Assembly (NCBI GenBank): GCA_964636405.1
Contig: CAZWSI010000011.1
Coordinates: 1-64,000 of the forward strand
Length of the DNA stretch: 64,000 bases
Direction: 5' to 3'
Source of the DNA: CAZKGE01 sp964636405
GTDB taxonomy: Bacteria > Bacillota > Clostridia > Christensenellales > CAG-138
The notes below the pieces were generated by a model. The model worked only from the letters and a program-made list of their open reading frames with translations, did no database searches and was not told the origin of the DNA. Of this stretch, positions 18,321 through 27,046 are shown one piece after another (position 1 is the stretch's first letter; every line of letters begins with the position of its first letter). A program made the position numbers and the translations under genes.

Positions 18321-18492
18321 ATAAAAAGAATATAGATTTCGCTTAACTGTAGTGTTTTTTCATTACCGATTTCCTCCTTAAACCGCGTAACCGAACTACT
18401 CTGTACATTATAGTAAAGCTTTCAAGTGGATAGGGCACCATTTGAGAGGCAGTTAAGCGAAATAGTGGAGCCGCAGATCATCCTGCGGCTCC
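18321..18492 (+). ncRNA. ssrS: Structured non-coding RNA, probable 6S RNA
   Basis: This 170-190-base transcription unit has its own promoter and a strong terminator but no reading frame. Its ends form a perfect 14-bp stem (18336-18349 with 18450-18463) enclosing a 100-base internal part with a pyrimidine-rich stretch CGATTTCCTCCTT on the 5' side, GGGCACC on the 3' side and a small apical hairpin near 18395-18415. A long closing stem, a large central bubble and an apical stem are the architecture of 6S RNA, which mimics an open promoter and binds sigma-A RNA polymerase. The 6S assignment is from shape and size; only the RNA gene itself is firmly supported. Confidence 0.65.
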
Positions 18493-18499
18493 TTATTTG
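18467..18499 (+). terminator. Terminator of the structured RNA gene
   Basis: A 10-bp perfect stem (18467-18476 with 18483-18492) with a six-base loop is followed by TTATTTGT. It also lies 41 bases past the stop of the convergent HAD gene and may serve both. Confidence 0.85.
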
Positions 18500-18532
18500 T
18501 TCTCTTCCGCGCGTGGAAAGGGTTCCCCCGCT

Positions 18533-19330
18533 CTATTGCAAAACCACGTGATCGATATACCAGGCTACGCCGTCGTCCCCGCAAGCCGGGATGATCGTAT
18601 CGGACACGGCCTTCACAACATCCAATCCGTCGGCAACGCATACGCCGTCCCCTGCCCACTCGATCATATCCATGTCCAGATAGCTGTCTCCGATGGCGGC
18701 GACCTCCTTGCGCGGAATGCCAAGCCGCTCGGCAACGAGCGCGAGCGCGCGTCCCTTCGAGGCGGACGGGCTGTTGATTTCGATAAAGCCCGGCGAGGTC
18801 TTGGATACGCCGGCCCGCTTGCCCATATGCTCCGCAAAGGAAAGGCGCACCGGCTCCTCGCTCTCGCCCGGCGCGTAGGCAAGCACCTTGGGGACGTTTT
18901 CAAAGCTTTTATCATACAGCTCGGGGTCGATGGTCAGCGGCAGTTGGTGGCGCGCGCAGTAGCCCTCCGCAAAGGCATCCCTTTGCGCGCAAATCACCTC
19001 GTCGCCCTGATAAAGCTGCGCGTGCACGCCGATTTCACGCGCAAAGCGCATCGCGTCGCGCACCGTCTCGGAGGCAAGGCCCTCAAAGTGCAAAAGCGCG
19101 TCGCTGCGCGTGTCTATCACAATCGCGCCGCCGTAGTTTATGACGGGGCCCCGCACCGAGATCAGCTTCCAAATCGGGCTGCTGGACAGATATCCGCGCC
19201 CGGTGGCGATGGTCACAAACACGCCCGCCTCCTGCGCGCGCGCAATCGCTTCAAGGTTTGCGCGGCTTACATCCCGCGTGGTATTGGTCAAGGTTCCGTC
19301 GATATCCAGAGCGAGCAGGCGAATTCCCAT
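18533..19330 (-). CDS. Cof-type HAD hydrolase
   Basis: A 265-residue phosphatase of the Cof/IIB branch of the HAD superfamily. Motif I LALDIDGTLTN (nucleophile and acid/base aspartates at about 8 and 10), motif II IATGRG and the C-terminal motif GDSYLDMDMIEWAG are present, with the mixed cap domain between. Relatives dephosphorylate sugar phosphates or flavin precursors; the substrate is not evident. It starts 15 bases after proA and probably shares its transcript. Confidence 0.9.
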   Translation of the reverse strand: MGIRLLALDIDGTLTNTTRDVSRANLEAIARAQEAGVFVTIATGRGYLSSSPIWKLISVRGPVINYGGAIVIDTRSDALLHFEGLASETVRDAMRFAREIGVHAQLYQGDEVICAQRDAFAEGYCARHQLPLTIDPELYDKSFENVPKVLAYAPGESEEPVRLSFAEHMGKRAGVSKTSPGFIEINSPSASKGRALALVAERLGIPRKEVAAIGDSYLDMDMIEWAGDGVCVADGLDVVKAVSDTIIPACGDDGVAWYIDHVVLQ

Positions 19331-19345
19331 AGCTGTCCTATTCTC

Positions 19346-20587
19346 CTAGCGTATTTGACCGCTGCCGCGGATGACATATTTGTAGCTGGTAAGCGCGTCG
19401 AGCCCCATGGGGCCGCGCGCGTGCAGCTTCTGCGTGCTGATGCCGATTTCGGCGCCAAAGCCGAATTCCTCGCCGTCCGTAAAACGCGTGGAGGCGTTCA
19501 CATAGACCGCCGCCGAATCCACCTCCGAGAGGAAGCGCTCCGAATTGGCGTAATCGCTCGTGACGATCGTTTCGCTGTGGTGCGTGCCATAGCGGTTGAT
19601 GTGCGCGATGGCGTCCTCAAGCGAATCCACTACCTTGACGGAGAGGATATAATCGTCGTATTCCGTCGCCCAATCGGCCTCGGATGCCTCCAGAGCGCCC
19701 GGCATAAGGGGCATGGCGCGCGGGCAGCAGCGCAGCTCCACGTTCTTTTCGGCAAGCCGCGCGGCGATAACCGGCAGCGTGCGCGCCGCAGCCGCGGCAT
19801 GCATGAGCAGCGTTTCCAGGGCATTGCACACGGAGGGCCGTGAGCACTTGGCATTGAACACAATATTGGCCGCCATGGACGTGTCGGCGGACGCGTCTAC
19901 ATAGGTATGGCACACGCCCGCGCCCGTTTCGATTACGGGCACGCTGGCCGTTTCCACCACGGAGCGGATGAGCCCCGCGCCGCCGCGCGGAATGAGCGCG
20001 TCGATTCGCCCGTTTTGCCGCATAAGCTCCGCCGCGCTTTCGCGGCTTGCGTCGGAAATAAATTGGATGGCGTCCGCCGGATATCCAGCCCTGGACGCGG
20101 CGCGCACAAGGCAGGCCGCAATCGCGCCGTTGCTGCGGAGCGCGTCGGAGCCGCCGCGCACCACGCAGCAGTTGGCAGTTTTTACGCAAATGCCGATCGC
20201 ATCGGAGGTCACGTTCGGCCGCGCCTCGTAAATGATGCCCACTACGCCCAGCGGCACCCTACGTTTTTCGATCATAAGGCCGTTGGGGCGGCGCGTAACC
20301 AAGTCCGCGTTGCCGATGGGATCGGGGAGCGCCGCAAGCTGGCGCAACCCGCCCGCCATGCCCGCAATGCGCTCTTTGGTGAGGCGCAGCCGGTCAAGAT
20401 ACGCCTCCGCACGCCCGGAAGCCGCCGCGGCGGCCACATCCTCCGCGTTGACGGCAAGAATATCGGAGGAGGCCGCAATAAGCGCGTCGGCCATGGCACA
20501 AAGCGCGTTGTTTCTTGTCGCCGTCCCCACTGTGGGCATTTGATAGGACACGGCCCTGGCGGCGGCCGCCTGCTCGCTTACGCGCAT
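19346..20587 (-). CDS. proA: Gamma-glutamyl phosphate reductase
   Basis: The 413-residue NADPH-dependent enzyme reduces glutamyl-5-phosphate to the semialdehyde in proline synthesis. The aldehyde-dehydrogenase-like fold is shown by PLGVVGIIYEARPNVTSDA, RGGSDALRSN and the catalytic cysteine in CSRPSVCNALETLL, with the C-terminal FGFGAEIGISTQKLHARGPMGL. proB is not in the window. The start at 20587 follows GGGAGAATTCCGACT; the frame to 20992 is a shadow. It has its own promoter at 20621-20649, 85 bases downstream of orr. Confidence 0.95.
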   Translation of the reverse strand: MRVSEQAAAARAVSYQMPTVGTATRNNALCAMADALIAASSDILAVNAEDVAAAAASGRAEAYLDRLRLTKERIAGMAGGLRQLAALPDPIGNADLVTRRPNGLMIEKRRVPLGVVGIIYEARPNVTSDAIGICVKTANCCVVRGGSDALRSNGAIAACLVRAASRAGYPADAIQFISDASRESAAELMRQNGRIDALIPRGGAGLIRSVVETASVPVIETGAGVCHTYVDASADTSMAANIVFNAKCSRPSVCNALETLLMHAAAAARTLPVIAARLAEKNVELRCCPRAMPLMPGALEASEADWATEYDDYILSVKVVDSLEDAIAHINRYGTHHSETIVTSDYANSERFLSEVDSAAVYVNASTRFTDGEEFGFGAEIGISTQKLHARGPMGLDALTSYKYVIRGSGQIR

Positions 20588-20620
20588 AGTCGGAATTCTC
20601 CCATAAAACGAATTTCGGTC

Positions 20621-20649
20621 ATTATAACGTAGTTTTTGAAAACTGTACA
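20621..20649 (-). promoter_or_regulatory. Promoter of proA
   Basis: On the minus strand TGTACA (20649-20644), a 17-base spacer and a perfect TATAAT (20626-20621). It lies in the 85-base gap between orr and proA, so proA and the HAD gene can be transcribed separately from the orr cluster. Confidence 0.65.
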
Positions 20650-20672
20650 GCAAGGATTTGCATAAACCGCGC

Positions 20673-21740
20673 TTATCCGCAATACGCCTTGTCCACATAG
20701 GCGCTCGTGCTCGCGCGCAGCAGCGCGCCGTAGCTTGGCGTAAAGTCCAGCGTGTCCCCCACTTCGTACGCCGGAGCGGCGGAAAGATCGACGAGCAGAT
20801 GATCGCTCGACGCGCCCAGTATGCGCACGCGACTATCGCGCGGGGTAAGGCCGCTTTCGTCCACATCCTGCCGGCCGACGGCCAATATGCCGCGCCGCAT
20901 CTCACCCGTGTCGATGAAGCTCGGCCGCTCGCCAAAGGCGTTCGCGCCCATAACGCCGATGGGCATGGAAGGCTTAAGCTGCACCTCGACAAGCCGCGCG
21001 GAAAGAGTGAACACGTCCGTAAACAGGCCCGGCAGAGGCGCGCAGGCGGCCGTATCGCGCCCCAGCAGAATGGATTCGCCCAAGCGGAGGTTCGTAATCC
21101 CGCGCGGCATGCGGCCAGAGCGCATCAGGCCAAGCGAGGAGGAATTTCCGCCCGAAACAAACGGCAGGGACAGATTGCAGCGTTTGCGCAGCGCGTCGGC
21201 GATGCGCGCAAGCTCGCCGAGGTTTTGTTCGTCCGGCAAAATCGCGCCATAGCAGGTCAGGTTGGCTCCCACGCCCACAAGCTCCAGCGCGCGCTCTGCG
21301 CAAGCCGCATCGGCCGCCTTGGCGATACCCGCCCAATCACGATAAAACACGCCCTCGCGCAGATCGCCAAGATCGATCAGAAGCGCCACGCGGTGCAATA
21401 CGCCCGCTTCTCGCGCAGCCGCGCCAAGGGCACGGAGCGTATCGACTTCGCTTTGCAGGCTCATTTCGCAATTTCGTACGACCTCCCCCGCCTCCCGCGG
21501 GTCGCTTATGCGGAGCAAAAGACGCGGTTTTTGACGCGGGAGCCGCATGAGATTTTGCAATCGTGAATCCGCAAGCTGTGAAACGCCGCTTTGTGCAAAA
21601 ATCTGCGCGAGGCGCGCATCGGCGCAAACCGCCTTGGTTACGGCGGATACGGAAACGCCGCGCGCGGCGCAGAGCGCCGCCAACGTATCGAGATTGTGCC
21701 GAAGCTTCGAACAATCAGCGGTCAGAAGCGGATAGGCCAT
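20673..21740 (-). CDS. orr: Ornithine racemase-like PLP enzyme
   Basis: A 355-residue fold-type III PLP enzyme of the alanine/ornithine racemase family. The PLP lysine lies in VSAVTKAVCAD, followed by LADSRLQNL; the segments VSGGNSSSLGLM and MPRGITNLRLGESILLG match the Clostridium-type ornithine racemase (Orr) better than Alr, and the window has a separate true alr at 38411. Orr interconverts L- and D-ornithine for ornithine aminomutase. Its start overlaps the GlmL/MutL-like gene by 26 bases. The aminomutase subunits OraS and OraE are not in the window, so the actual substrate is uncertain. Confidence 0.8.
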   Translation of the reverse strand: MAYPLLTADCSKLRHNLDTLAALCAARGVSVSAVTKAVCADARLAQIFAQSGVSQLADSRLQNLMRLPRQKPRLLLRISDPREAGEVVRNCEMSLQSEVDTLRALGAAAREAGVLHRVALLIDLGDLREGVFYRDWAGIAKAADAACAERALELVGVGANLTCYGAILPDEQNLGELARIADALRKRCNLSLPFVSGGNSSSLGLMRSGRMPRGITNLRLGESILLGRDTAACAPLPGLFTDVFTLSARLVEVQLKPSMPIGVMGANAFGERPSFIDTGEMRRGILAVGRQDVDESGLTPRDSRVRILGASSDHLLVDLSAAPAYEVGDTLDFTPSYGALLRASTSAYVDKAYCG

Positions 21741-23115
21741 TGGGTCCCTCCAAACTTTCCATCAGCAGCGCGCGCGCCGCCTCCGGGTAACGCTGCTTGA
21801 GCACGCCAAGCGAAGCCATGATATAGCGGCTGTCAAAGAGGAGCCGCGCCGCGCCGGGCTTGGGGAAAAGCATACTTCCGCCGGAAGGCACGCGCGAGCT
21901 GCCGCCGCAATCCGCAAGCGAGCGCAAAAGAGCGCGCCTGCCCGGAAGCCTTGTGAGCGCGCCACCCGTGCCAATCAAGGCTTTGACGGAGGAAAGATCC
22001 TTGCCCTCCGCGACGGCCTGACGCCCCGCGGGCGTATACACATAGCGGAGCGTGCCCGCATGGCGGCCCAGCGCCGCAAGCCCCGCTTCAAGGCAAAGCC
22101 GCTCGCACAGCGCGATATGTCCGGGCGTTTGCGGGATGGGCGGGAGCATGTCAAGCAGCGCGTCCGCGTCCACACCCAGTTCGGACGATAGCGTGTCCAT
22201 GCCGATGCGGGCGGCTACGTTTCGCGCGTTTACGTACAGGCCCAAATCGCCCTCCACCGTGCGCTTGGCAAAGGGCTCGGGCCGCGTTTGCAGCTTGGCA
22301 AGCTCCGGCGTGCCGGCCGCGACCGAATGCACATCCGTCGTAGCGCCGCCTATGTCGAGCACGACCAGATCGCCTATCGCTTCGTGCAGCAGCAGCGCCG
22401 CTTCCATGCAAGCGCCCGGCGTTGGCAAAATCGGCCCGTTTACAAGCTCCCGCACGCGCTCCATGCCGGGCGCGCGCACGATATGCTCCTCAAACACGCG
22501 GTGAATAATACGGCGGCAGGGCTCAATGTTCAGCTCGTCCAGCCTTGGATACACGTTCTCCGCGCAATAGACGGTTATGCCCGCCGCTTCCAGCGTTTCG
22601 CGCACGGCCCCCCGGTTTTGCACGTTGCCCGCATAGATGACCGGTGCGCGCAGGCCGCTTTCCGCAAGGCGTTCCGCGTTATAGAGCGCGGTTTCCCGCT
22701 CGCCATAGTCCGTGCCGCCCGCAAGCAGGATGAGATTGGGCGAAACAGCGCGCTCCGCGCGCAACTCCGCATCGGTAAGCCTGCCCGCCGTGGCCAGCCG
22801 CAGCACGGCCCCCGCCCCGAGCGCCGCCTCCTCGGCCGCGCGCACGGTCATATCGTACACAAGGCCGTGCACGCACATTTTGAGTCCGCCCGCCGCGCTT
22901 GACGAGGCGAACATCTCGTCGTACACAAGCTCCTCCGCGCCAAGGGACACGCGCAGCGCTTCTGTCGCGGCGCGCAACCCAATGCATACATCGCCCTCCG
23001 CTACGCTCGTCGGCGCGCAGCCCTGCCCGACAAAGCGCGGCGCGCCGCGCACCGTAAAGGCGTTTACGAGCGTGGTCGTCGAGCCAATTTCGGCAACAAG
23101 CACATCCGCCTTCAC
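21715..23115 (-). CDS. GlmL/MutL-family ATPase (aminomutase-associated)
   Basis: A 466-residue protein of the actin-like ATPase family found beside B12-dependent carbon-skeleton and amino mutases. The N-terminal EIGSTTTLVNAF phosphate-binding loop, ASSSAAGGLKM, LLAGGTDYGE and the second loop VLDIGGATTDVHSV are family hallmarks. Such proteins are thought to reactivate or assemble the mutase; it is unrelated to DNA repair MutL. It is coupled upstream to the galactokinase-like gene (ATGA) and downstream to orr. No mutase lies in the window. Confidence 0.88.
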   Translation of the reverse strand: MKADVLVAEIGSTTTLVNAFTVRGAPRFVGQGCAPTSVAEGDVCIGLRAATEALRVSLGAEELVYDEMFASSSAAGGLKMCVHGLVYDMTVRAAEEAALGAGAVLRLATAGRLTDAELRAERAVSPNLILLAGGTDYGERETALYNAERLAESGLRAPVIYAGNVQNRGAVRETLEAAGITVYCAENVYPRLDELNIEPCRRIIHRVFEEHIVRAPGMERVRELVNGPILPTPGACMEAALLLHEAIGDLVVLDIGGATTDVHSVAAGTPELAKLQTRPEPFAKRTVEGDLGLYVNARNVAARIGMDTLSSELGVDADALLDMLPPIPQTPGHIALCERLCLEAGLAALGRHAGTLRYVYTPAGRQAVAEGKDLSSVKALIGTGGALTRLPGRRALLRSLADCGGSSRVPSGGSMLFPKPGAARLLFDSRYIMASLGVLKQRYPEAARALLMESLEGPNGLSASDR

Positions 23116-24389
23116 AAGCCCAGCTCCACACCCCCGCAGGGCCGTATGCGCAGCGGATAGCAGCAGTCCTTGCCAAACACGCGCGCCATCTCCGCACAGT
23201 AGTCCGCCTGCCGGGCATCCGGCATCAGCGCAAGGATGGTGCCCGCAAAGCCGCCGCCATGCACACGCCAGGCGCAGCTTTCATCCAGTATGCGGGCCGT
23301 AAGCGCAAGCGCAAGCGCGAGGCTCCGCTCCTTAGCGGCGGTGGGGCAAACATTTTGCAGCAGCATAAAGGAGGATTCGCCCGAGGCGCGCATATGGAAA
23401 GCAAAGCGACGCATATCGCCCGCTTGCAGAGCGCTGATCATATCCGCCACCCGCGCATCCTCATCAAAAAAATGCATGGCGCGCAGAATCGCCCGGTCTG
23501 TGCAGCAGGCGCGCAGCTTGGGCAGCGCGTCATAGAACGCGCCTTGCTCCACCTCGCGCAGATATTGCTTCCCAAAATAGGCCGCGACCGTATGCATTTC
23601 GGCGGGAATCGCGGCATATTCGTCCGTAAGTCCCGCGTGACTCCCGCCCGGATTAACAATGACAAGCCCATAGCCCAGCGCGCCCACATCCAGCGGAATG
23701 CGCGTAACCAGCGGCCGCGCAGGATCGGCAAAATCCAGCGCCGCAAATCCGCCCGTCGCCGAGGCGAGCTGATCGAGCAGACCGCTGGGCTTGCCGAAGA
23801 ATTCGTTTTCCGCAATTTGTCCGGCGGCGGCCAGCTCGGAGGGCTGCACGCGGCCCTCGTTATACAGGCCGGAAAGAATTGCACCCACAAGCACCGAGAA
23901 CGCTGCGGAGGAGGATAGCCCCGAGCCGCGCGGCACGTTCGATTGGAGCGTGGCGCAAAAGCCCCCCACGCGATAGCCTCGCTTAAGGAGCGCGCTTGCC
24001 ACGCCGCGCACAAGCGAGGCGGAGCAGCCCTTTTCCTCCGGCACAGGCGTGAGGCAGGAGAGATCCACACGAAAGGGCGCAAAGCCCGCGCTCTTGATGG
24101 TGATGCCGTTCTCCGCCACGGGTGAGACGGCGGCCACAATATCCAGAGAGGTGGAGGCGGCCAGCACGCGGCCGTGCTGATGATCCGTATGGTTGCCCGC
24201 AATTTCGCTTCTCCCCGGCGCGGAAAACACGCGTATGTCCCCCGCTTCTGGGAACGCGGCGCAATGCAGATATAAAAGCGAACGGATACGCCGCTTTTCT
24301 CTGCGCGTGTTATCGGCGCCGTAGAGCGCAGCAAGCCCCTCATCCGGCTGTTCGGAGTGAAGCCACTCCTTCCATTGCTGCATTCTCAT
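23112..24389 (-). CDS. GHMP kinase of the galactokinase family
   Basis: A 425-residue cytoplasmic sugar kinase. Galactokinase signature 1 appears as APGRSEIAGNHTDHQHG, the ATP-binding motif 2 as NVPRGSGLSSSAAFSV and motif 3 as VHGGGFAGT. The family phosphorylates galactose C1, and the GNHTDHQ variant is common in Clostridia galactokinases. However, no galT, galE or sugar transporter is nearby; the gene is sandwiched between a DUF819 permease and the GlmL/orr pair, so another substrate is possible. The ribosome site GGAGGAATCTGC supports this start. Confidence 0.85.
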   Translation of the reverse strand: MRMQQWKEWLHSEQPDEGLAALYGADNTRREKRRIRSLLYLHCAAFPEAGDIRVFSAPGRSEIAGNHTDHQHGRVLAASTSLDIVAAVSPVAENGITIKSAGFAPFRVDLSCLTPVPEEKGCSASLVRGVASALLKRGYRVGGFCATLQSNVPRGSGLSSSAAFSVLVGAILSGLYNEGRVQPSELAAAGQIAENEFFGKPSGLLDQLASATGGFAALDFADPARPLVTRIPLDVGALGYGLVIVNPGGSHAGLTDEYAAIPAEMHTVAAYFGKQYLREVEQGAFYDALPKLRACCTDRAILRAMHFFDEDARVADMISALQAGDMRRFAFHMRASGESSFMLLQNVCPTAAKERSLALALALTARILDESCAWRVHGGGFAGTILALMPDARQADYCAEMARVFGKDCCYPLRIRPCGGVELGL

Positions 24390-24401
24390 GCAGATTCCTC
24401 C

Positions 24402-25565
24402 TTAAAAAAGCGATAACAGCCAGGCCGTTCCAATGCCCAAATAATTCCCGATCGCATACCCAATGATGCCGCAAATCAGGCCCGGCAAAATGACCGCGTC
24501 GTTTTTGAGCGCGTTTGCGGTGGGCACGATGAACGCAGGGCCATAGATTCCCGCCGTGGAGGTGATGACCGCAGTCGCGCCGTCGATGCGGAACAGCCTG
24601 GACAGCAGCAGATGCACGACAACCGCGCCGAACTGCGAGAGCGCAAACATGGCGAGCAGGAGCAGCATATCGGGCTGAATCCGCGTGATGTCAAACGAGA
24701 TGCCGATGCCGAAGGAGAACATATAAATCAGGTACTGCCCCGCCGCGTACGAGCCCGGCGCCTCGCGCACCTTGCGGATGAAGGAAAGGCCGATCCCGCA
24801 GCTTGTGACCACCAGCATGATGACCGCCACATTCATTTCGCCCGTCAGCAGCAGCGCGCTCCCCGCAGCGACGGCCAGACACAGGGCGGCAAGCAGCACA
24901 ATGGGCGCGCGGGCAAGCAGCGCGCGGAAGGAAAAGCGCATCTTCTCCGGCACATAGGCGGCCCGGAGGCTATCCGCCTCCTTTTGCAGCGCCGCGTCCC
25001 CTGACGGCTTTCCCGAGCCGGTTTTATTGGGCAAAAAACGGTTTATAAACCGGGGCGCGACGGAGATAAGAAGCAAGAAGTATATGCCGCCCACAACAAA
25101 GTCCACGGTGTTTGCCAATACGATATTGGACTGATCCACGCCCAGCGCGAGGCCGATGGCCATTAAATTTGGCGTTCCGCCGGTATACAGGCCGATGATC
25201 ATGCCCGCATACTTATGCGCGTCGGGTATTACCGCGCGAAACGCGAAAAACGCGATGCAGGCGACCGAAAACACAGACAGGCATACGAGCGCAAACGAGA
25301 TCAGCGCGGGCTTGGCGAGCCTTCTGGCCGAGGCAAGGTCCGCCGAAAAAAGGATGAGCGGGATGGCGACGGGCACAAGGATTTCCGCGATGCTCATGGC
25401 AATGCCCGTCTCCGGCAGCACAAGGCTGAGCAGAAAGCCTGTTCCATAGCACAAAAACACGGGGCCAAGCAAATTGCAAAATTTAAAACGACTCGAAAGC
25501 AAAACCATAAGCCGGGGGCCAAAGAGCATAACAAGCACAATCACGGCGGAACACAGCGGCTTCAT
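24402..25565 (-). CDS. DUF819 family membrane protein, putative transporter
   Basis: A 387-residue membrane protein with about ten hydrophobic segments and the family core GLYTGGTPNLMAIGLALG near residue 115-135, plus a related repeat TAGIYGPAFIVPTANAL near the C-terminus. A polar loop with many charged residues lies at about 180-215. DUF819 proteins look like secondary transporters but their substrate is unknown. The ATG at 25565 follows AGGGAGTATGCA. It is the first gene of the cluster with the kinase, GlmL-like ATPase and Orr, 12 bases before the kinase. Confidence 0.85.
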   Translation of the reverse strand: MKPLCSAVIVLVMLFGPRLMVLLSSRFKFCNLLGPVFLCYGTGFLLSLVLPETGIAMSIAEILVPVAIPLILFSADLASARRLAKPALISFALVCLSVFSVACIAFFAFRAVIPDAHKYAGMIIGLYTGGTPNLMAIGLALGVDQSNIVLANTVDFVVGGIYFLLLISVAPRFINRFLPNKTGSGKPSGDAALQKEADSLRAAYVPEKMRFSFRALLARAPIVLLAALCLAVAAGSALLLTGEMNVAVIMLVVTSCGIGLSFIRKVREAPGSYAAGQYLIYMFSFGIGISFDITRIQPDMLLLLAMFALSQFGAVVVHLLLSRLFRIDGATAVITSTAGIYGPAFIVPTANALKNDAVILPGLICGIIGYAIGNYLGIGTAWLLSLF

Positions 25566-25595
25566 TGCATACTCCCTATTCAAGCGGTTTCCATC

Positions 25596-25624
25596 ATTTT
25601 AATCTATCGCGGTTCGATTTGCAA
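25596..25624 (-). promoter_or_regulatory. Promoter of the DUF819-kinase-GlmL-orr cluster
   Basis: On the minus strand TTGCAA (25624-25619), a 17-base spacer and TAAAAT (25601-25596), 31 bases upstream of the DUF819 start codon. Confidence 0.6.
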
Positions 25625-25668
25625 TGCTCGCTCATTCCGTTTCGCTTCCGTTCATATGAAGTTCTCTG

Positions 25669-25697
25669 TTGTGTATTGGCCCCAAAACAGCTATGAT
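25669..25697 (+). promoter_or_regulatory. Promoter of the Pr6Pr membrane protein gene
   Basis: TTGTGT (25669-25674), a 17-base spacer and TATGAT (25692-25697). The start codon at 25719 follows with a good ribosome site, giving a very short leader. Confidence 0.5.
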
Positions 25698-25718
25698 ACG
25701 GAAGATGAGGTGAAGAAA

Positions 25719-26387
25719 ATGAAGAAAACGGCTGCGCTGATCTATCGAACCCTTCTCGTGCTCGGCTGCGCATATGGCCTTTTTTGCAATCTTTTTAGCC
25801 GCGGCCGATTCACCCCAAGCATTTTGGCCTATTATACCCTGCAAAGCAACATCGTCTGCCTGCTCTTTTTTCTGTTTTTGATCGTTGCGCAGCTTGCAAA
25901 ATGGCAGCGCGCGCTATCTGGCCGCCTTTGCGCGACCGTAAAGTGCGCTTGCACCATGTGCATTCTCGTTACGGGTCTCGTATTCCACTTTGTGCTCAGC
26001 CCGCAAATGGCGCCGGGCTCGCTTTGGGGAAACGTTTTCTATCCGGCAAACTTTTTTGTGCATACCTTTACGCCCGCGTTCGTGCTGCTTGATTATTTTC
26101 TTTTCGACGCGAAGGGGCGGACGCGCTTTACCGACCCGCTTCTCTGGATGAGCATCCCCTATGCCTATCTGTTGTTCGTATACGTATATAAGCTCCTGGG
26201 CGGGCGCTTTGCCGCTGCCGGAAACGTGCCCTATTTTTTCCTCGATACGCAGCAATACGGCGTTGGCGGCGTTATATTGTGGCTTGCGGGCATTACGATT
26301 GTGATCGTGGGGCTATGGATGCTCTTTGTGCTGCTTGATCATGCGCTCGGCCGCCGCAGCGCGAAAAGGGCGGGCTGCTCAATCTGA
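25719..26387 (+). CDS. Pr6Pr family membrane protein
   Basis: A 222-residue protein with about six membrane-spanning segments. The conserved segment ILAYYTLQSNIVCLLFFLFL near the N-terminus and the paired histidine-bearing helices (FHFVLSP, NFFVHTFTPAF) resemble the Pr6Pr/FAR-17a (androgen-inducible AIG1-like) family. The function in bacteria is unknown. The start follows GAGGTGAAGAAA. Its end overlaps that of the convergent TetR gene by nine bases. Confidence 0.8.
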   Translation: MKKTAALIYRTLLVLGCAYGLFCNLFSRGRFTPSILAYYTLQSNIVCLLFFLFLIVAQLAKWQRALSGRLCATVKCACTMCILVTGLVFHFVLSPQMAPGSLWGNVFYPANFFVHTFTPAFVLLDYFLFDAKGRTRFTDPLLWMSIPYAYLLFVYVYKLLGGRFAAAGNVPYFFLDTQQYGVGGVILWLAGITIVIVGLWMLFVLLDHALGRRSAKRAGCSI

Positions 26388-26975
26388 CGCGGCCGCAAAG
26401 GCGCCGATGCCCTGATAGACCGTTTTTTCGACAATTGTCGCAATCTGGGCGGGCGTTTCCTTCATGCCGCTCTGCATCCACCGCTGCACAACGCCGATGC
26501 TGCCCGTAACGGAAAAGGTATAAAGATAGTCCAGCGTTTCCTCGCCGCATTGGCCAGTGCGGTCCGACCATTCCCGGGCAAACACCGCGCGCGCCTCCTG
26601 GATAACGCGGCTCACAAACGAGCTGTTCGCCTTGCCGCTGAGCAAAATCCGGCAAAGCTCCGCGTTTTGCCGAATAAACTCCATCAGCTCCAGCACCACG
26701 CTGTAGGTAACGGAGGCGGCGTTTTTCGCGCTCTCCCCCTTGGGCTGGTTCAGCGCGCGCATGATTTCCTCCACCAAATCGTCCTCGATCCGCTGCATGA
26801 GATCGTAGGGGTCACGGTAATAGGCATAGAACGTACCCCGGTTTATATCCGCGCGATCGCAAATCTCCTTGACTGTAATCTGATTAAGGGGCTTTGCCGC
26901 AAGCAGCTCAAGCAGGCTCTGCCGGATCACCTGATGGCTGTAGCGCACACGCCGGTCACCCCTGCGCTTTTCCAT
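26379..26975 (-). CDS. TetR family transcriptional regulator
   Basis: A 198-residue regulator. The N-terminal helix-turn-helix (ITVKEICDRADINRGTFYAYYRDPYDLMQRIEDD, residues about 30-65) is typical TetR, and the C-terminal ligand domain (YSVVLELMEFIRQNAELCRILLS) matches the TetR_C subgroup found in many Clostridia. The start at 26975 has AGAGGGTGAATTGT upstream. The target genes are unknown; neighbours on both sides are convergent or separately promoted. Confidence 0.88.
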   Translation of the reverse strand: MEKRRGDRRVRYSHQVIRQSLLELLAAKPLNQITVKEICDRADINRGTFYAYYRDPYDLMQRIEDDLVEEIMRALNQPKGESAKNAASVTYSVVLELMEFIRQNAELCRILLSGKANSSFVSRVIQEARAVFAREWSDRTGQCGEETLDYLYTFSVTGSIGVVQRWMQSGMKETPAQIATIVEKTVYQGIGAFAAASD

Positions 26976-27046
26976 ACAATTCACCCTCTACGCATTCTGT
27001 TTTGCCGCACATGGCGGCAATACGCACGTTTGTTCACGCACATCCG

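Noticed and set aside
20673..21740. A second alanine racemase
   Set aside because: The SGGNSSSL and GITNLRLGESILLG segments and the GlmL neighbour fit the ornithine racemase group; a canonical alr is at 38411.
21715..23115. DNA mismatch repair protein MutL
   Set aside because: The shared name MutL refers here to the glutamate-mutase-associated GlmL family; there is no GHKL ATPase motif of repair MutL.
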